Of a DNA stretch of 5,565 nucleotides, positions 1-5,565 are shown piece by piece. The position numbers and the translations under genes are program-made. The stretch's first letter is position 1. Each line of letters opens with the position of its first letter. Under the pieces are notes generated by a model, which was not told the origin of the DNA, searched no databases, and saw only the letters and a program-made list of their open reading frames with translations. The stretch is from Bifidobacterium breve (GTDB lineage: Bacteria; Actinomycetota; Actinomycetes; Mycobacteriales; Mycobacteriaceae), in assembly GCA_943331415.1 (NCBI GenBank), contig CALQLM010000112.1, positions 1 to 5,565 of the forward strand. The letters are read 5' to 3'.

Positions 1-646
1 CGCCCTGATGCCCGCACTTCTTCGTACCGGGACGCTGGTCCTCGATGTGGTATCCGGTCACGCCGGCTTCGACGAAACGGCGAATCAGGTTGCGCACGTG
101 CGGATCTCCGCCGTGGCCGGTGTCAGCGTCGGCGATGATGAAGGGACGGTAGTCCACCGCGGGGGTGGCGGCGCGCTGCTCATCGGTCATCTGCAGCCGC
201 AGAAACTGCTGGTTGCGATCCGCGGTCAGTAGGGCGCGCACCAGGCCGGCGGCCTCGTCGGGCACCTGGCTCAGCGGGTAGCTCGCCAGGTCCGGGCCGG
301 GGTCCTCGGTCACCGAGCCCTTGGCCGACGTCGCCCAACCGCCCAGATAGATACCTTCGATACCGCAGCGCTTCATCGCCACGGCCTGGCCCGGCGAGTA
401 CGGCCCGAATGTGGTGATCGACTTGTGCTGGCCGAACAGCTCACGCAGGCGGGCGTGGAAGGCCGCGGAGGTCTCGCGGGCCACGGTGTAGTCCACACCG
501 ATCGTGCCGCGCTGCTCGACGACCTGGCGCGCGGTGTACAGCCGGGTGATGCCCGCGAATCGGGGACTGTCGAAGTAGCGCTGGGTGGCGGCCACTTCCT
601 CCTCGAAACTGGTACCGGTAACTGCGTCCTGTGCGATCTTGGACAT
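1..646 (-). CDS. aceA: Isocitrate lyase, long ICL2-type, N-terminal part (runs off left edge)
   Basis: Isocitrate lyase splits isocitrate into glyoxylate and succinate in the cytoplasm (glyoxylate shunt). Mycobacterial enzymes also cleave 2-methylisocitrate during propionyl-CoA breakdown. The minus strand translates as [11 protein letters not shown]..., followed by features of the family: [13 protein letters not shown] near residues 18-30, [50 protein letters not shown] (about 172-183), GYHIEDQ (about 198-204) and the catalytic loop KKCGH at 209-213 with Cys211. The visible 215 codons end just after this loop. The spacing and the N-terminal sequence match the long ICL2 form (roughly 760 residues) better than the 430-residue ICL1, so most of the protein lies outside the window. 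The ATG at 646-644 has a good AGGAG five bases upstream. The gene is divergent from mceA. No frameshift is seen in the visible part. Confidence 0.95.
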   Translation of the reverse strand, partial: MSKIAQDAVTGTSFEEEVAATQRYFDSPRFAGITRLYTARQVVEQRGTIGVDYTVARETSAAFHARLRELFGQHKSITTFGPYSPGQAVAMKRCGIEGIYLGGWATSAKGSVTEDPGPDLASYPLSQVPDEAAGLVRALLTADRNQQFLRLQMTDEQRAATPAVDYRPFIIADADTGHGGDPHVRNLIRRFVEAGVTGYHIEDQRPGTKKCGHQG

Positions 647-651
647 GGCTG

Positions 652-656
652 CTCCT
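652..656 (-). promoter_or_regulatory. Ribosome binding site of aceA
   Basis: On the minus strand AGGAG lies five bases before the ATG at 646-644. It is the clearest Shine-Dalgarno sequence in the window, and it fixes the aceA start. Confidence 0.75.
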
Positions 657-702
657 ATCGAGCCTGTTTGAGCTGGTTTAGCGCTGAGGTGCTCATCTAA
701 CT

Positions 703-732
703 CCCAACGGCCAACGATTATCCCCGGTTGGG
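703..732. repeat. Inverted repeat CCCAAC/GTTGGG in the aceA-mceA intergenic region
   Basis: CCCAAC at 703-708 is mirrored by GTTGGG at 727-732 with an 18-base centre. A direct repeat CCAACG occurs at 704-709 and again at 711-716, so the left side offers two copies of the half-site. The element surrounds the candidate aceA -10 sequence, a position where a bound protein could block or adjust transcription. Operator function is inferred. The symmetry is seen directly, but six-base arms can occur by chance in GC-rich DNA. Confidence 0.35.
717..722 (-). promoter_or_regulatory. Candidate -10 element for aceA
   Basis: The minus strand reads GATAAT, one mismatch from TATAAT, about 70 bases before the aceA start codon. 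No convincing -35 hexamer is visible about 17 bases upstream, which is common for mycobacterial promoters. It lies inside the loop of the CCCAAC/GTTGGG inverted repeat. This is a candidate from sequence alone; the transcription start is not known. Confidence 0.35.
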
Positions 733-804
733 GTGGTGAGGCTGACAGCGGGTACGTTTCATAGCGATGGCCAGTCGCCGCGTCACGTCTGAGCGGATCA
801 CCCG

Positions 805-2004
805 GTGAACTACTACGACCAACCACGGCGGAAGCTCGTCGGGCTGGTGCTGCTGCTGATCCTCGGCGCGGTGGTGAGTCTGTCGTATCTGCAATTCCGG
901 GGCGCGCTGTCGGATACGACCCGTCTGATCGTGATGTCCGGCAGGTCTGGACTGGTGCTCGATCCGGGCGCCAAGGTCACCTACAACGGCGTCGTGGTCG
1001 GCCGCGTCACCGATATCGACGTGGTGGACAGCGCCGGCCCGCCGTCCGCGCGCCTGACCGTGGAGATCGGTACGGGCTACCTACCGGTCATTCCTGCCAA
1101 CGTCGTCGTCGACCTGGTGGCCTCGACGATCTTCGGCAACAAATATGTGGCGTTCTCCGCGCCCCCGGACCCGTCCGAGGTGCGGGTCGCTGGCGGGGCG
1201 GTGATCACCGCGTCCACGGTCACCACCGAATTTCAGACACTCTTCGAAACCGTGACCGGCATCGCCGAGAAGGTCGACCCCGCCCGTCTCAATCTCACCC
1301 TGTCCGCCGCGGCGGAGGCACTGACCGGACTCGGCACCAGATTCGGGCGCTCACTGACCAATGCCAACGAGGCGCTCACCGAACTCAACCCGAGGTTGCC
1401 GCAACTGCGTGCCGGAGTGACCCGGCTGGCCGATCTGGCGGACCTGCTCACCGATGCCGGGCCCGACCTCGTCGACGCTCTCGACAATGCGCTCACCACC
1501 GCCGTCACTCTCAATGACCACCGAAGCGAACTCGACGCCGCACTGTTGGCCTCGATCGGATTCGCCGGCACCGCGGCGGAAACCCTCGAGCGCGGCGCGC
1601 CCTATCTGATTCGCGGTGCGGCCGACTTCGTGCCGACGTCCCAACTTCTTGACACCTACAGTCCCGAGTTCTTCTGCGGTCTGCGCAATGCCGCTGAGCT
1701 TGTACCCGCCGCGAACGCCGCATTCGGCGGTAACGGGTACTCGCTGTCCACCAACACGCTGCTGCTGGGCGCGCCTAATCCGTACATCTATCCGGAGAAC
1801 CTGCCTCGGGTGAACGCGCGCGGCGGGCCCGGGGGAGCGCCCGGTTGTTGGCAGAAGATCACCCGGGACTTCTGGCCGGCGCCGTATCTGGTGATGGACA
1901 CCGGCGCGTCGATCGCGCCCTATAACCACTTCGAACTCGGACAGCCATTTCTTACCGAGCACGTCTGGGGCCGACAGGTCGGTCAGAACACGATCAACCC
2001 GTGA
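805..2004 (+). CDS. Orphan MceA-family protein (MCE domain, lipid-transport type)
   Basis: MceA proteins are membrane-anchored, envelope-spanning subunits of Mce lipid importers. The 399-residue product has a short positively charged start, one membrane segment at about 11-30, and an MCE domain at about 38-117 ([20 protein letters not shown], then a [16 protein letters not shown] block). A long helical region covers about 140-265, and a typical MceA C-terminus follows: [49 protein letters not shown], ending VGQNTINP. Cys291 and Cys348 are placed so that they could form a disulfide. Length and ending are full, with no decay. The GTG at 805 is the only plausible start, because TGA at 790-792 closes the frame just upstream; the ribosome site (GAGCGG) is weak. 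Normal mce loci encode yrbEA, yrbEB and then mceA-F. Here the upstream gene is divergent aceA and the downstream gene is convergent, so the usual partners must be encoded elsewhere. Which Mce system it joins cannot be told from the window. Confidence 0.93.
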   Translation: MNYYDQPRRKLVGLVLLLILGAVVSLSYLQFRGALSDTTRLIVMSGRSGLVLDPGAKVTYNGVVVGRVTDIDVVDSAGPPSARLTVEIGTGYLPVIPANVVVDLVASTIFGNKYVAFSAPPDPSEVRVAGGAVITASTVTTEFQTLFETVTGIAEKVDPARLNLTLSAAAEALTGLGTRFGRSLTNANEALTELNPRLPQLRAGVTRLADLADLLTDAGPDLVDALDNALTTAVTLNDHRSELDAALLASIGFAGTAAETLERGAPYLIRGAADFVPTSQLLDTYSPEFFCGLRNAAELVPAANAAFGGNGYSLSTNTLLLGAPNPYIYPENLPRVNARGGPGGAPGCWQKITRDFWPAPYLVMDTGASIAPYNHFELGQPFLTEHVWGRQVGQNTINP

Positions 2005-2005
2005 C

Positions 2006-2689
2006 CTACGCCGGCAGTTCGGCGCCGGGGATTGCGAGAGCCGGGTCCTCGACCCCCGGTTGGATGACACCATCCGGCAGGGGTGCCTGCGGGGCCGGTG
2101 CGTCCGCAAGAGCGGGATCCCCAAGAGTGGGATCTGCAGCAGCGGGATCGGGCACAGGCGCGTTGGCGACGTCGATGATGACCGCAGGATCCTGCTGAAG
2201 CATCGCGGGATCAGCCGGCGCCATGGGATCAACAGGCGCGATCGGGTCGACCGGTGCCAGCGGATCAGCCAGGGCTGCCGGGTCCGCGGGATCCGCCGTG
2301 GTGTGAATCTCCTCGGCCTGAACCGGCAGATACATGTGACGGCTGAACTGCGACTGGTAGGCACCGCCGCCACCGATGCGCACGCCCGAACCATTCTCGC
2401 CACTGGACACCGGAGTGCCGTCGGGCAGAGTCACCGCGGCGTGGCCGCCGTTCCAGCCGATCACTACGGAGTTGGGAGCTGTCCCGTAGTGGAATCCGCG
2501 CGAAAGCAACGCGGACTCGATGTTGCCGGTGTTGAACCTGCTGCCGTACGCAGGCCGGCCGGATGCCACATTGGCAACCCACGAAGCCAACCCCGAGCAG
2601 TCCGTACCTGCCGGTGTATCGCCGCCGGGAATGTACGGCGTACCGGACACTTGTGCGATAAGCGACATCAAAGCCGCGAGAGCAAACAT
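2006..2689 (-). CDS. NlpC/P60-like cell-wall peptidase-type protein with Asp-Pro repeat tail
   Basis: The 227-residue product has a compact N-terminal domain at about 8-122: GTPYIPGGDTPAGTDCSGLAS, then RPAYGSRFNTGN, GWNGGHAAVTLPDGT, and GVRIGGGGAYQSQF. Cys31 (in DCSGL) and His83 (in GGHAAVTL) fit the Cys-His pair of NlpC/P60 peptidases that cut peptidoglycan stem peptides. The pattern resembles small mycobacterial secreted proteins and the N-terminal domains of mycobacteriophage lysins. Residues 130-200 are a low-complexity acidic tail rich in Asp-Pro, Ala and Pro. The ATG at 2689 follows an in-frame TAA directly, so it is the most upstream start; Met8 (2668) is an alternative. Neither has a clear ribosome site. 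No classical signal peptide is present, since the hydrophobic start is short and lacks positive charge, so the export route is unclear. The stop lies one base from the mceA stop. The fold assignment is fairly firm, but catalytic activity is inferred. Confidence 0.85.
   Translation of the reverse strand: MFALAALMSLIAQVSGTPYIPGGDTPAGTDCSGLASWVANVASGRPAYGSRFNTGNIESALLSRGFHYGTAPNSVVIGWNGGHAAVTLPDGTPVSSGENGSGVRIGGGGAYQSQFSRHMYLPVQAEEIHTTADPADPAALADPLAPVDPIAPVDPMAPADPAMLQQDPAVIIDVANAPVPDPAAADPTLGDPALADAPAPQAPLPDGVIQPGVEDPALAIPGAELPA
2114..2149 (-). repeat. In-gene tandem 15-base repeat (Asp-Pro pentapeptides)
   Basis: Perfect GGGATC hexamers start at 2114, 2129 and 2144, a 15-base period. They place Asp-Pro at residues 181, 186 and 191 of the NlpC/P60-like protein. 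This is a second, shorter array with a different period from the 18-base array nearer the catalytic domain. Confidence 0.7.
2201..2275 (-). repeat. In-gene tandem 18-base repeat (Asp-Pro hexapeptides)
   Basis: GGGATC-like hexamers (GATCCC on the coding strand, encoding Asp-Pro) start at 2207, 2225, 2243 and 2261, exactly 18 bases apart. They encode a six-residue repeat with Asp-Pro at residues 142, 148, 154 and 160 (units such as APVDPI, APVDPM, APADPA). The copies have diverged at the base level but keep the period, so the array is probably old and maintained for its protein sequence. Confidence 0.75.
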
Positions 2690-2718
2690 TTAAACAACGC
2701 TAACAGGATGAATTGCAT
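2668..2718 (-). other. Possible 16-codon leader ORF upstream of the NlpC/P60-like gene
   Basis: On the minus strand an ATG at 2718-2716 opens a 16-residue hydrophobic peptide (MQFILLALFKCLLSRL). Its TGA (2670-2668) overlaps the ATG of Met8 of the downstream protein in a TGATG arrangement. A G-run stands directly before the ATG, too close to be a good ribosome site. It may be a coupling or leader ORF, or chance. Nothing in the sequence shows that it is translated. Confidence 0.2.
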
Positions 2719-2927
2719 ACCCCCAAAGTCGCAAGTTATGAAAAGCTGTGACGGCCATCACTGTTCGCGGAATTGTGTGGGCAAGACCACTAAAACCATT
2801 GTCGTTCAATCTCATTGATGTACGTAGGGTTCCTGCTGTTCATCAGTAGTATTGAGGCGCAACGACGTCGAGTTCGTGATTGCAGCCGGTGCGTGCCGAC
2901 GATTCCGAGAATTGTTATCTAATTTTC

Positions 2928-2939
2928 CGCGTGCACGCG
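2928..2939. repeat. Perfect 12-base palindrome CGCGTGCACGCG upstream of dtd
   Basis: The sequence equals its own reverse complement over 12 bases and lies about 110 bases before the dtd start, just after the AT-rich TAATTT stretch. It could be an operator half-site pair. It could equally be chance in GC-rich DNA. It is too short and lacks a T-run to be a terminator. Confidence 0.3.
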
Positions 2940-2974
2940 TGTCGCACGCCATCGGCTTTACGCAACGGCGAAGT

Positions 2975-3014
2975 AATTCGCGCTGGAATTCGCTATACGC
3001 GACGGGTTCGAATT
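2975..3014. repeat. Cluster of three AATTCG elements upstream of dtd
   Basis: AATTCGC occurs at 2975-2981 and again at 2987-2993, exactly 12 bases apart. The inverse CGAATT occurs at 3009-3014. The last copy ends 36 bases before the dtd ATG, a position consistent with control of dtd transcription or of its leader. Regulator binding is inferred only from the arrangement. Confidence 0.3.
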
Positions 3015-3050
3015 AACGGCCGCGGCGTGGTCCCTGGCATCATCGGCGAT

Positions 3051-3482
3051 ATGCGGGTCCTGGTGCAACGCGTGACGTCGGCATCGGTGTCGGTCAACGG
3101 CGAGGTGGTGGGTTCCATCCGGCCGGCGGGTCAGGGATTGCTCGCACTGGTGGGAGTGACGCATTCCGACGATGCCGACACCGCCGTGCGGATGGCGGAA
3201 AAACTCTGGCAGTTGCGGATTCTGGACGGCCAGTTGTCCGCCGCCGACACCGCGGCGCCCATTCTGGTGATCAGTCAGTTCACCCTGTACGCGAACACGA
3301 CCAAGGGTCGGCGACCGACGTGGAACGCCGCCGCCCCGGGATCACATGCCGAGCCTCTGGTGGGTGTTCTCGCCGAGACACTGCGGGGCTTCGGCGCCGA
3401 GGTGCAGACCGGTGTGTTCGGTGCCGATATGCAGGTGGAGTCGGTCAACGACGGCCCGGTCACGGTGATGCTGGAGATCTGA
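3051..3482 (+). CDS. dtd: D-aminoacyl-tRNA deacylase
   Basis: Dtd hydrolyses the ester bond between a D-amino acid (classically D-tyrosine) and tRNA, and it also clears glycine mischarged on tRNA-Ala. It recycles the tRNA and protects translation in the cytoplasm. The 143-residue protein starts [15 protein letters not shown] and is the usual length of the family. It carries LWQLRILDG at 52-60, the signature SQFTLY at 75-80, [12 protein letters not shown] at 86-97, and the cross-subunit Gly-cis-Pro loop in NDGPVT at 133-138. These are the two motifs that build the dimer-interface active site. The segment between RILDG and SQFTLY is short, as in other mycobacterial members. The frame stays open upstream to 2880, but that extension does not resemble the family, so the ATG at 3051 is chosen although its ribosome site is poor. 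The conserved hypothetical gene follows after 44 bases on the same strand. Confidence 0.96.
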   Translation: MRVLVQRVTSASVSVNGEVVGSIRPAGQGLLALVGVTHSDDADTAVRMAEKLWQLRILDGQLSAADTAAPILVISQFTLYANTTKGRRPTWNAAAPGSHAEPLVGVLAETLRGFGAEVQTGVFGADMQVESVNDGPVTVMLEI

Positions 3483-3526
3483 GCCGCTGCGCTCCCGGGT
3501 TTCGGCGTTGGGCCGTGAGACCGTAG

Positions 3527-4096
3527 ATGTCTATGCACACCCACAATTACGTCCCCTACGAGGAATTCGGCCGCCGGTTCTTCGAGTTGGCCGTAACCGA
3601 GGAACGTGTCGCCGCGGCGTTCGCGGAGATCGCCGGCGAAGAGTTCGAGATGGGTCCGATGTCCCAGGGCCCGGGTGGATTGGCCCGGGTGACCGCCAAG
3701 GTCAAAATCCAGCAGCCGCATGTGCGGCGCACCCTCGGCGACACCATCACCTTCGCCATCCGCATCCCGCTCATCATCGAACTGGTCGTCGATCTCTGGG
3801 TGGACAAACAGCGCTTCGTCGTCGACGGCGATATCGCCCTGCGCGCCACCGCCCGGGCGGCCGAACCGCTATTGATCGTCATCGATGTCGCCAAGCCCCG
3901 GCCGTCGGATATCGCCGTGCACGTGACCGCGAAATCGTTGCGGGGCGAGATTTTGCGCGTCCTGGCCGGCGTCGACGCTGAGATCAAGCGGTTCGTGGCG
4001 GCCTATGTCGCCGACGAGGTCGACAGTCCCGCATCGCAGCAAGCCAAGCTCATCGACGTTGCCGCAGTGACGCAGTCCGCCTGGGACACCGACTAG
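3527..4096 (+). CDS. Conserved actinobacterial hypothetical protein
   Basis: I do not recognise a named family with a known function for this 189-residue protein, although its style is that of a conserved mycobacterial hypothetical. It starts MSMHTHNYVPYEEFGRRFF, with a second possible ATG at 3533. A helical, acidic start (about 10-45) is followed by alternating hydrophobic strands at about 55-125 (for example VTAKVKI, ITFAIRIPLIIELVVDLWV, RFVVDGDIAL, PLLIVIDV). It ends with a helix containing RGEILRVLAGVDAEIKRFVA. No signal peptide, membrane span, metal motif or catalytic motif is evident. The strand pattern with a long C-terminal helix could suit a lipid- or ligand-binding sheet fold, but that is a guess. 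It lies 44 bases after dtd and may share its transcript. Its TAG overlaps the stop of the opposing reductase gene. Confidence 0.8.
   Translation: MSMHTHNYVPYEEFGRRFFELAVTEERVAAAFAEIAGEEFEMGPMSQGPGGLARVTAKVKIQQPHVRRTLGDTITFAIRIPLIIELVVDLWVDKQRFVVDGDIALRATARAAEPLLIVIDVAKPRPSDIAVHVTAKSLRGEILRVLAGVDAEIKRFVAAYVADEVDSPASQQAKLIDVAAVTQSAWDTD
4093..4096. other. Convergent stop-codon overlap (CTAG)
   Basis: The palindrome CTAG supplies the TAG of the plus-strand hypothetical gene (4094-4096) and the TAG of the minus-strand reductase (4093-4095). The two genes therefore end in the same four bases, with no room for a classical terminator between them. Confidence 0.95.
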
Positions 4097-5172
4097 AGAT
4101 CAAGTGTGAGTGCGCTTCCGGCCGCTGCCCGCGACACGCACGTGAGCATCATGCCGCCGTCGCGTTCGTTATCGGTGAGCAGGGTATCCCGATGTTGCAC
4201 AACTCCATTGAGCACTCTGATCCGGCAGGTACCGCAGAAACCCTGCTGACAGGAATACGGCGGGTTCACTCCGGCGCGTTGCAGCGCCGTCAGCAGTGTC
4301 TCATCGGCGGCCACCGCGATCTCGGTCCGCGATGACGCCACCGTCACGCCGAATGCCTCGCCATCGAGCACCGGCGGGGCGGCGAACCGCTCGAAATGCA
4401 GTTCGACATCATCGCGGCCGATCAACTGCTGCCGGATCGCCGTCAGCATCGGGGCCGGGCCGCAGGCGTACACCGTGGTGCCGGAAGCACATTCACCCAG
4501 CAGTTCATCCGCGGTCGGTAGGCCATCCACATCATCGGTCCGGATCCGCACGCGGTCACCGAATCGACGTACCTCATCGAGAAATGGAATGCTCTCGGCG
4601 CTGCGGCCCGCGTAGATCATCGACCAGTCCACGTTGAGCCGCTCGGCCAAGTCCAGCATGGGCAGGATGGGGGTGATCCCGATACCGCCAGCGATGAACC
4701 GCACGCGCCGGGTAGGTGATCCGTACCCGGGCACACTGAGCGGGAAGGCGTTGCGCGGGCCACTGGTGGTGATGCTCGCACCCACCGGCAGAGCGTCATG
4801 GACCTCGAGTGAGCCGCCACCGCCGGACGGGATGCGCCGCACCGCGATCCGGTAGGAGTCGTTTCGTGACGGATCGCCGCACAGCGAGTACTGGCGCACC
4901 CGGCCACTGGGAAGCGCAACATCAATGTGCGCGCCGGGATGCCAGGGCGGTAACGCCGAACCGTCCGCACGGGCCAGCGTCAGCGCCACCACATTCTCGT
5001 CGAGTGCCACCACGGTCCGATCGACGACGGTGAGGATCAGCGTCGGATCGGTTGGCGCGGGGAGCCGGGGCCGCCGCAGGGTGCCACTGACCGCCCACAT
5101 GGTGGTGACCGCGACATCAGCCAGGCGCAACATCGCGATGCTGTTAAGCACCCGCAGGCGCTGCAGCATCAT
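4093..5172 (-). CDS. PDR/VanB-type oxidoreductase: flavin reductase with C-terminal [2Fe-2S] ferredoxin domain
   Basis: This 359-residue protein probably moves electrons from NAD(P)H through a flavin and a [2Fe-2S] cluster to a partner oxygenase or hydroxylase in the cytoplasm or at the membrane face. The first ~40 residues are hydrophobic and basic (MMLQRLRVLNSIAMLR...) and could touch the membrane. A flavin-binding barrel follows at about 45-145 with RQYSLC at 93-98. The nucleotide-binding domain has GGIGITP at 162-168 and YACGP at 235-239. The ferredoxin domain at about 274-359 has cluster ligands Cys308, Cys313, Cys316 and Cys345 (C-x4-C-x2-C...C), all intact. This domain order fits the phthalate-dioxygenase-reductase/VanB class. 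Its ATG directly follows the TAA of the upstream hydrolase-like gene (TAAATGATG) with no separate ribosome site, so translation is probably coupled. The second ATG is an alternative start. Substrate and partner are not shown by the sequence. Confidence 0.92.
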   Translation of the reverse strand: MMLQRLRVLNSIAMLRLADVAVTTMWAVSGTLRRPRLPAPTDPTLILTVVDRTVVALDENVVALTLARADGSALPPWHPGAHIDVALPSGRVRQYSLCGDPSRNDSYRIAVRRIPSGGGGSLEVHDALPVGASITTSGPRNAFPLSVPGYGSPTRRVRFIAGGIGITPILPMLDLAERLNVDWSMIYAGRSAESIPFLDEVRRFGDRVRIRTDDVDGLPTADELLGECASGTTVYACGPAPMLTAIRQQLIGRDDVELHFERFAAPPVLDGEAFGVTVASSRTEIAVAADETLLTALQRAGVNPPYSCQQGFCGTCRIRVLNGVVQHRDTLLTDNERDGGMMLTCVSRAAAGSALTLDL

Positions 5173-5565
5173 TTACCGGTGTGCGGCGCGGGCGGCCGGT
5201 GAGGTCGCCAGGTAGGCGACAGCCTGTGCGGTGGAGCCGAAGTCCTCCGGTGAGTAGTCCCGACGGAAGTAGGCCGCCGTGGTCGAGCCGAACAGTGTGC
5301 GATAGGTCGGCAGCAGTCGCAGCGCAGAATCCCGGGCCCGCATCCGCTGCATCTGCACCCAGCCGATTTTGAGATCAGGATCGGTGCGACACAGAAACCA
5401 CACACCGCGGTTGAAGAACGTGAACAGCATCGTCACCGCGAGTGTCATGGATCGCACCCGGGAGAAGTAGCCGTCATGGAAATACGTCGCGACGTCATGG
5501 GCCACACTGCGGTGTTCGACTTCTTCGCTGCCATGCCAGCGGAACAGATCGACCATGGTCGGATC
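5173..5565 (-). CDS. Predicted metal-dependent hydrolase (PF10118-like), C-terminal part
   Basis: The visible 130 residues run in from the right edge (DPTMVDLFRWHGSEEVEHRS...) and end at TAA (5175-5173). The motif WHGSEEVEHRSVAHDV, with two His and three Glu, looks like a metal-binding signature and matches my recollection of the family annotated as predicted metal-dependent hydrolase (usually nearer 280-300 residues). The Met at 5556 is probably internal, because the frame continues upstream to the window edge. A hydrophobic helix follows (SMTLAVTMLFTFFNRGVWFL), then an amphipathic, Arg-rich C-terminal part. The reductase start codon abuts this stop, so the two proteins are made together and likely act together. 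The His/Glu motif could instead belong to a ferritin-like di-iron protein fed by the reductase. The biochemical activity is not established from sequence. Confidence 0.8.
   Translation of the reverse strand, partial: DPTMVDLFRWHGSEEVEHRSVAHDVATYFHDGYFSRVRSMTLAVTMLFTFFNRGVWFLCRTDPDLKIGWVQMQRMRARDSALRLLPTYRTLFGSTTAAYFRRDYSPEDFGSTAQAVAYLATSPAARAAHR

Larger units (their letters stand above)
2690..3050. other. Divergent intergenic region, AT-richer than the flanking genes
   Basis: These roughly 360 bases hold the promoters of the minus-strand NlpC/P60-like gene and of plus-strand dtd. No open frame here looks like a gene, and no tRNA or stable RNA could be recognised. Base composition is visibly poorer in G+C than in the genes, with runs such as TAAAACC and TCTAATTTTCC. 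Features worth noting are a 12-base palindrome and a cluster of AATTCG elements, listed separately. A TAATTT at 2920-2925 fits a loose TANNNT -10 for dtd, but without a convincing -35. Confidence 0.6.

Noticed and set aside
8..232. Plus-strand open frame of 74 codons
   Set aside because: It lies antisense to the isocitrate lyase frame, whose translation matches the family throughout.
425..700. Plus-strand open frame of 91 codons
   Set aside because: Antisense shadow of aceA extending into the intergenic region; no family-like sequence.
2005..2005. Terminator between mceA and the peptidase gene
   Set aside because: Only one base separates the stop codons, and no hairpin with a T-run was seen there.
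2114..2275. Regularly spaced GGGATC units as a CRISPR-like array
   Set aside because: The units are six bases in a 15- or 18-base codon-phased pattern inside a protein tail, not long repeats with unique spacers.
1351..2403. Long minus-strand open frame of 350 codons
   Set aside because: It spans the end of mceA and most of the peptidase gene in another frame. Its Arg-rich composition is typical of shadow frames in GC-rich DNA.
2060..2818. Plus-strand open frame of 252 codons
   Set aside because: Antisense to the NlpC/P60-like gene and rich in Arg, Gly and His. The opposite strand carries recognisable motifs.
3001..3020. GGGTTCGAATT, resembling a tRNA T-loop
   Set aside because: The flanking bases do not form the five-pair T stem, and no acceptor or anticodon arm is found upstream.
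2880..3050. Extended N-terminus for dtd from an ATG at 2880
   Set aside because: The added 57 residues do not resemble the family, and the ATG at 3051 gives the usual 143-residue length.
3508..3981. Plus-strand open frame of 157 codons overlapping the hypothetical gene
   Set aside because: Out of frame and dominated by Arg and Pro. The 3527 frame has ordinary protein composition and regular strand structure.

Overview
The window looks like ordinary chromosomal DNA from a high-GC actinobacterium. It is most likely a Mycobacterium/Mycolicibacterium species. The evidence is an isocitrate lyase of the long mycobacterial (ICL2) type, an MceA-family cell-envelope protein, a small NlpC/P60-type protein resembling mycobacterial and mycobacteriophage cell-wall peptidases, GC-rich codon third positions, and GTG/ATG starts with weak ribosome sites. 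There are seven protein-coding genes. The two at the window edges are cut off. I found no RNA gene, insertion sequence, CRISPR array or phage structural gene.

Layout, left to right. (1) 1-646, minus: the N-terminal 215 codons of isocitrate lyase, running out of the left edge in the middle of the active site. (2) 647-804: a compact divergent intergenic region with a candidate promoter and an inverted repeat. (3) 805-2004, plus: a stand-alone MceA-type protein with no YrbE permeases and no MceB-F partners on either side. (4) 2006-2689, minus: an NlpC/P60-like protein with an acidic Asp-Pro repeat tail, converging on mceA with one base between the stop codons. (5) 2690-3050: a divergent, comparatively AT-rich intergenic stretch with short symmetric sequence elements. 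(6) 3051-3482, plus: D-aminoacyl-tRNA deacylase (dtd). It is followed after 44 bases by a conserved hypothetical gene (3527-4096, plus). (7) 4093-5172, minus: a flavin/[2Fe-2S] oxidoreductase, whose stop overlaps that of the hypothetical gene in a shared CTAG. It is preceded without a gap by the C-terminal part of a PF10118-type predicted metal-dependent hydrolase (5173 to beyond the right edge, minus).

How the genes may work together. Isocitrate lyase (glyoxylate shunt, methylcitrate cycle) and Mce proteins (lipid uptake) both serve growth on lipids, and here they are divergently transcribed from about 158 bases. This is suggestive of shared control but not proof. The reductase and hydrolase-like protein form a translationally coupled pair, likely an electron-transfer module plus its oxygenase/hydrolase-like partner. 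dtd and the hypothetical gene probably form a small housekeeping transcript.

I did not find a convincing new defence, mobile or regulatory system. The most unusual items are the orphan mceA, the leaderless-looking NlpC/P60 protein with its periodic DP tail and a possible 16-codon leader ORF, and the clustered AATTCG elements upstream of dtd.
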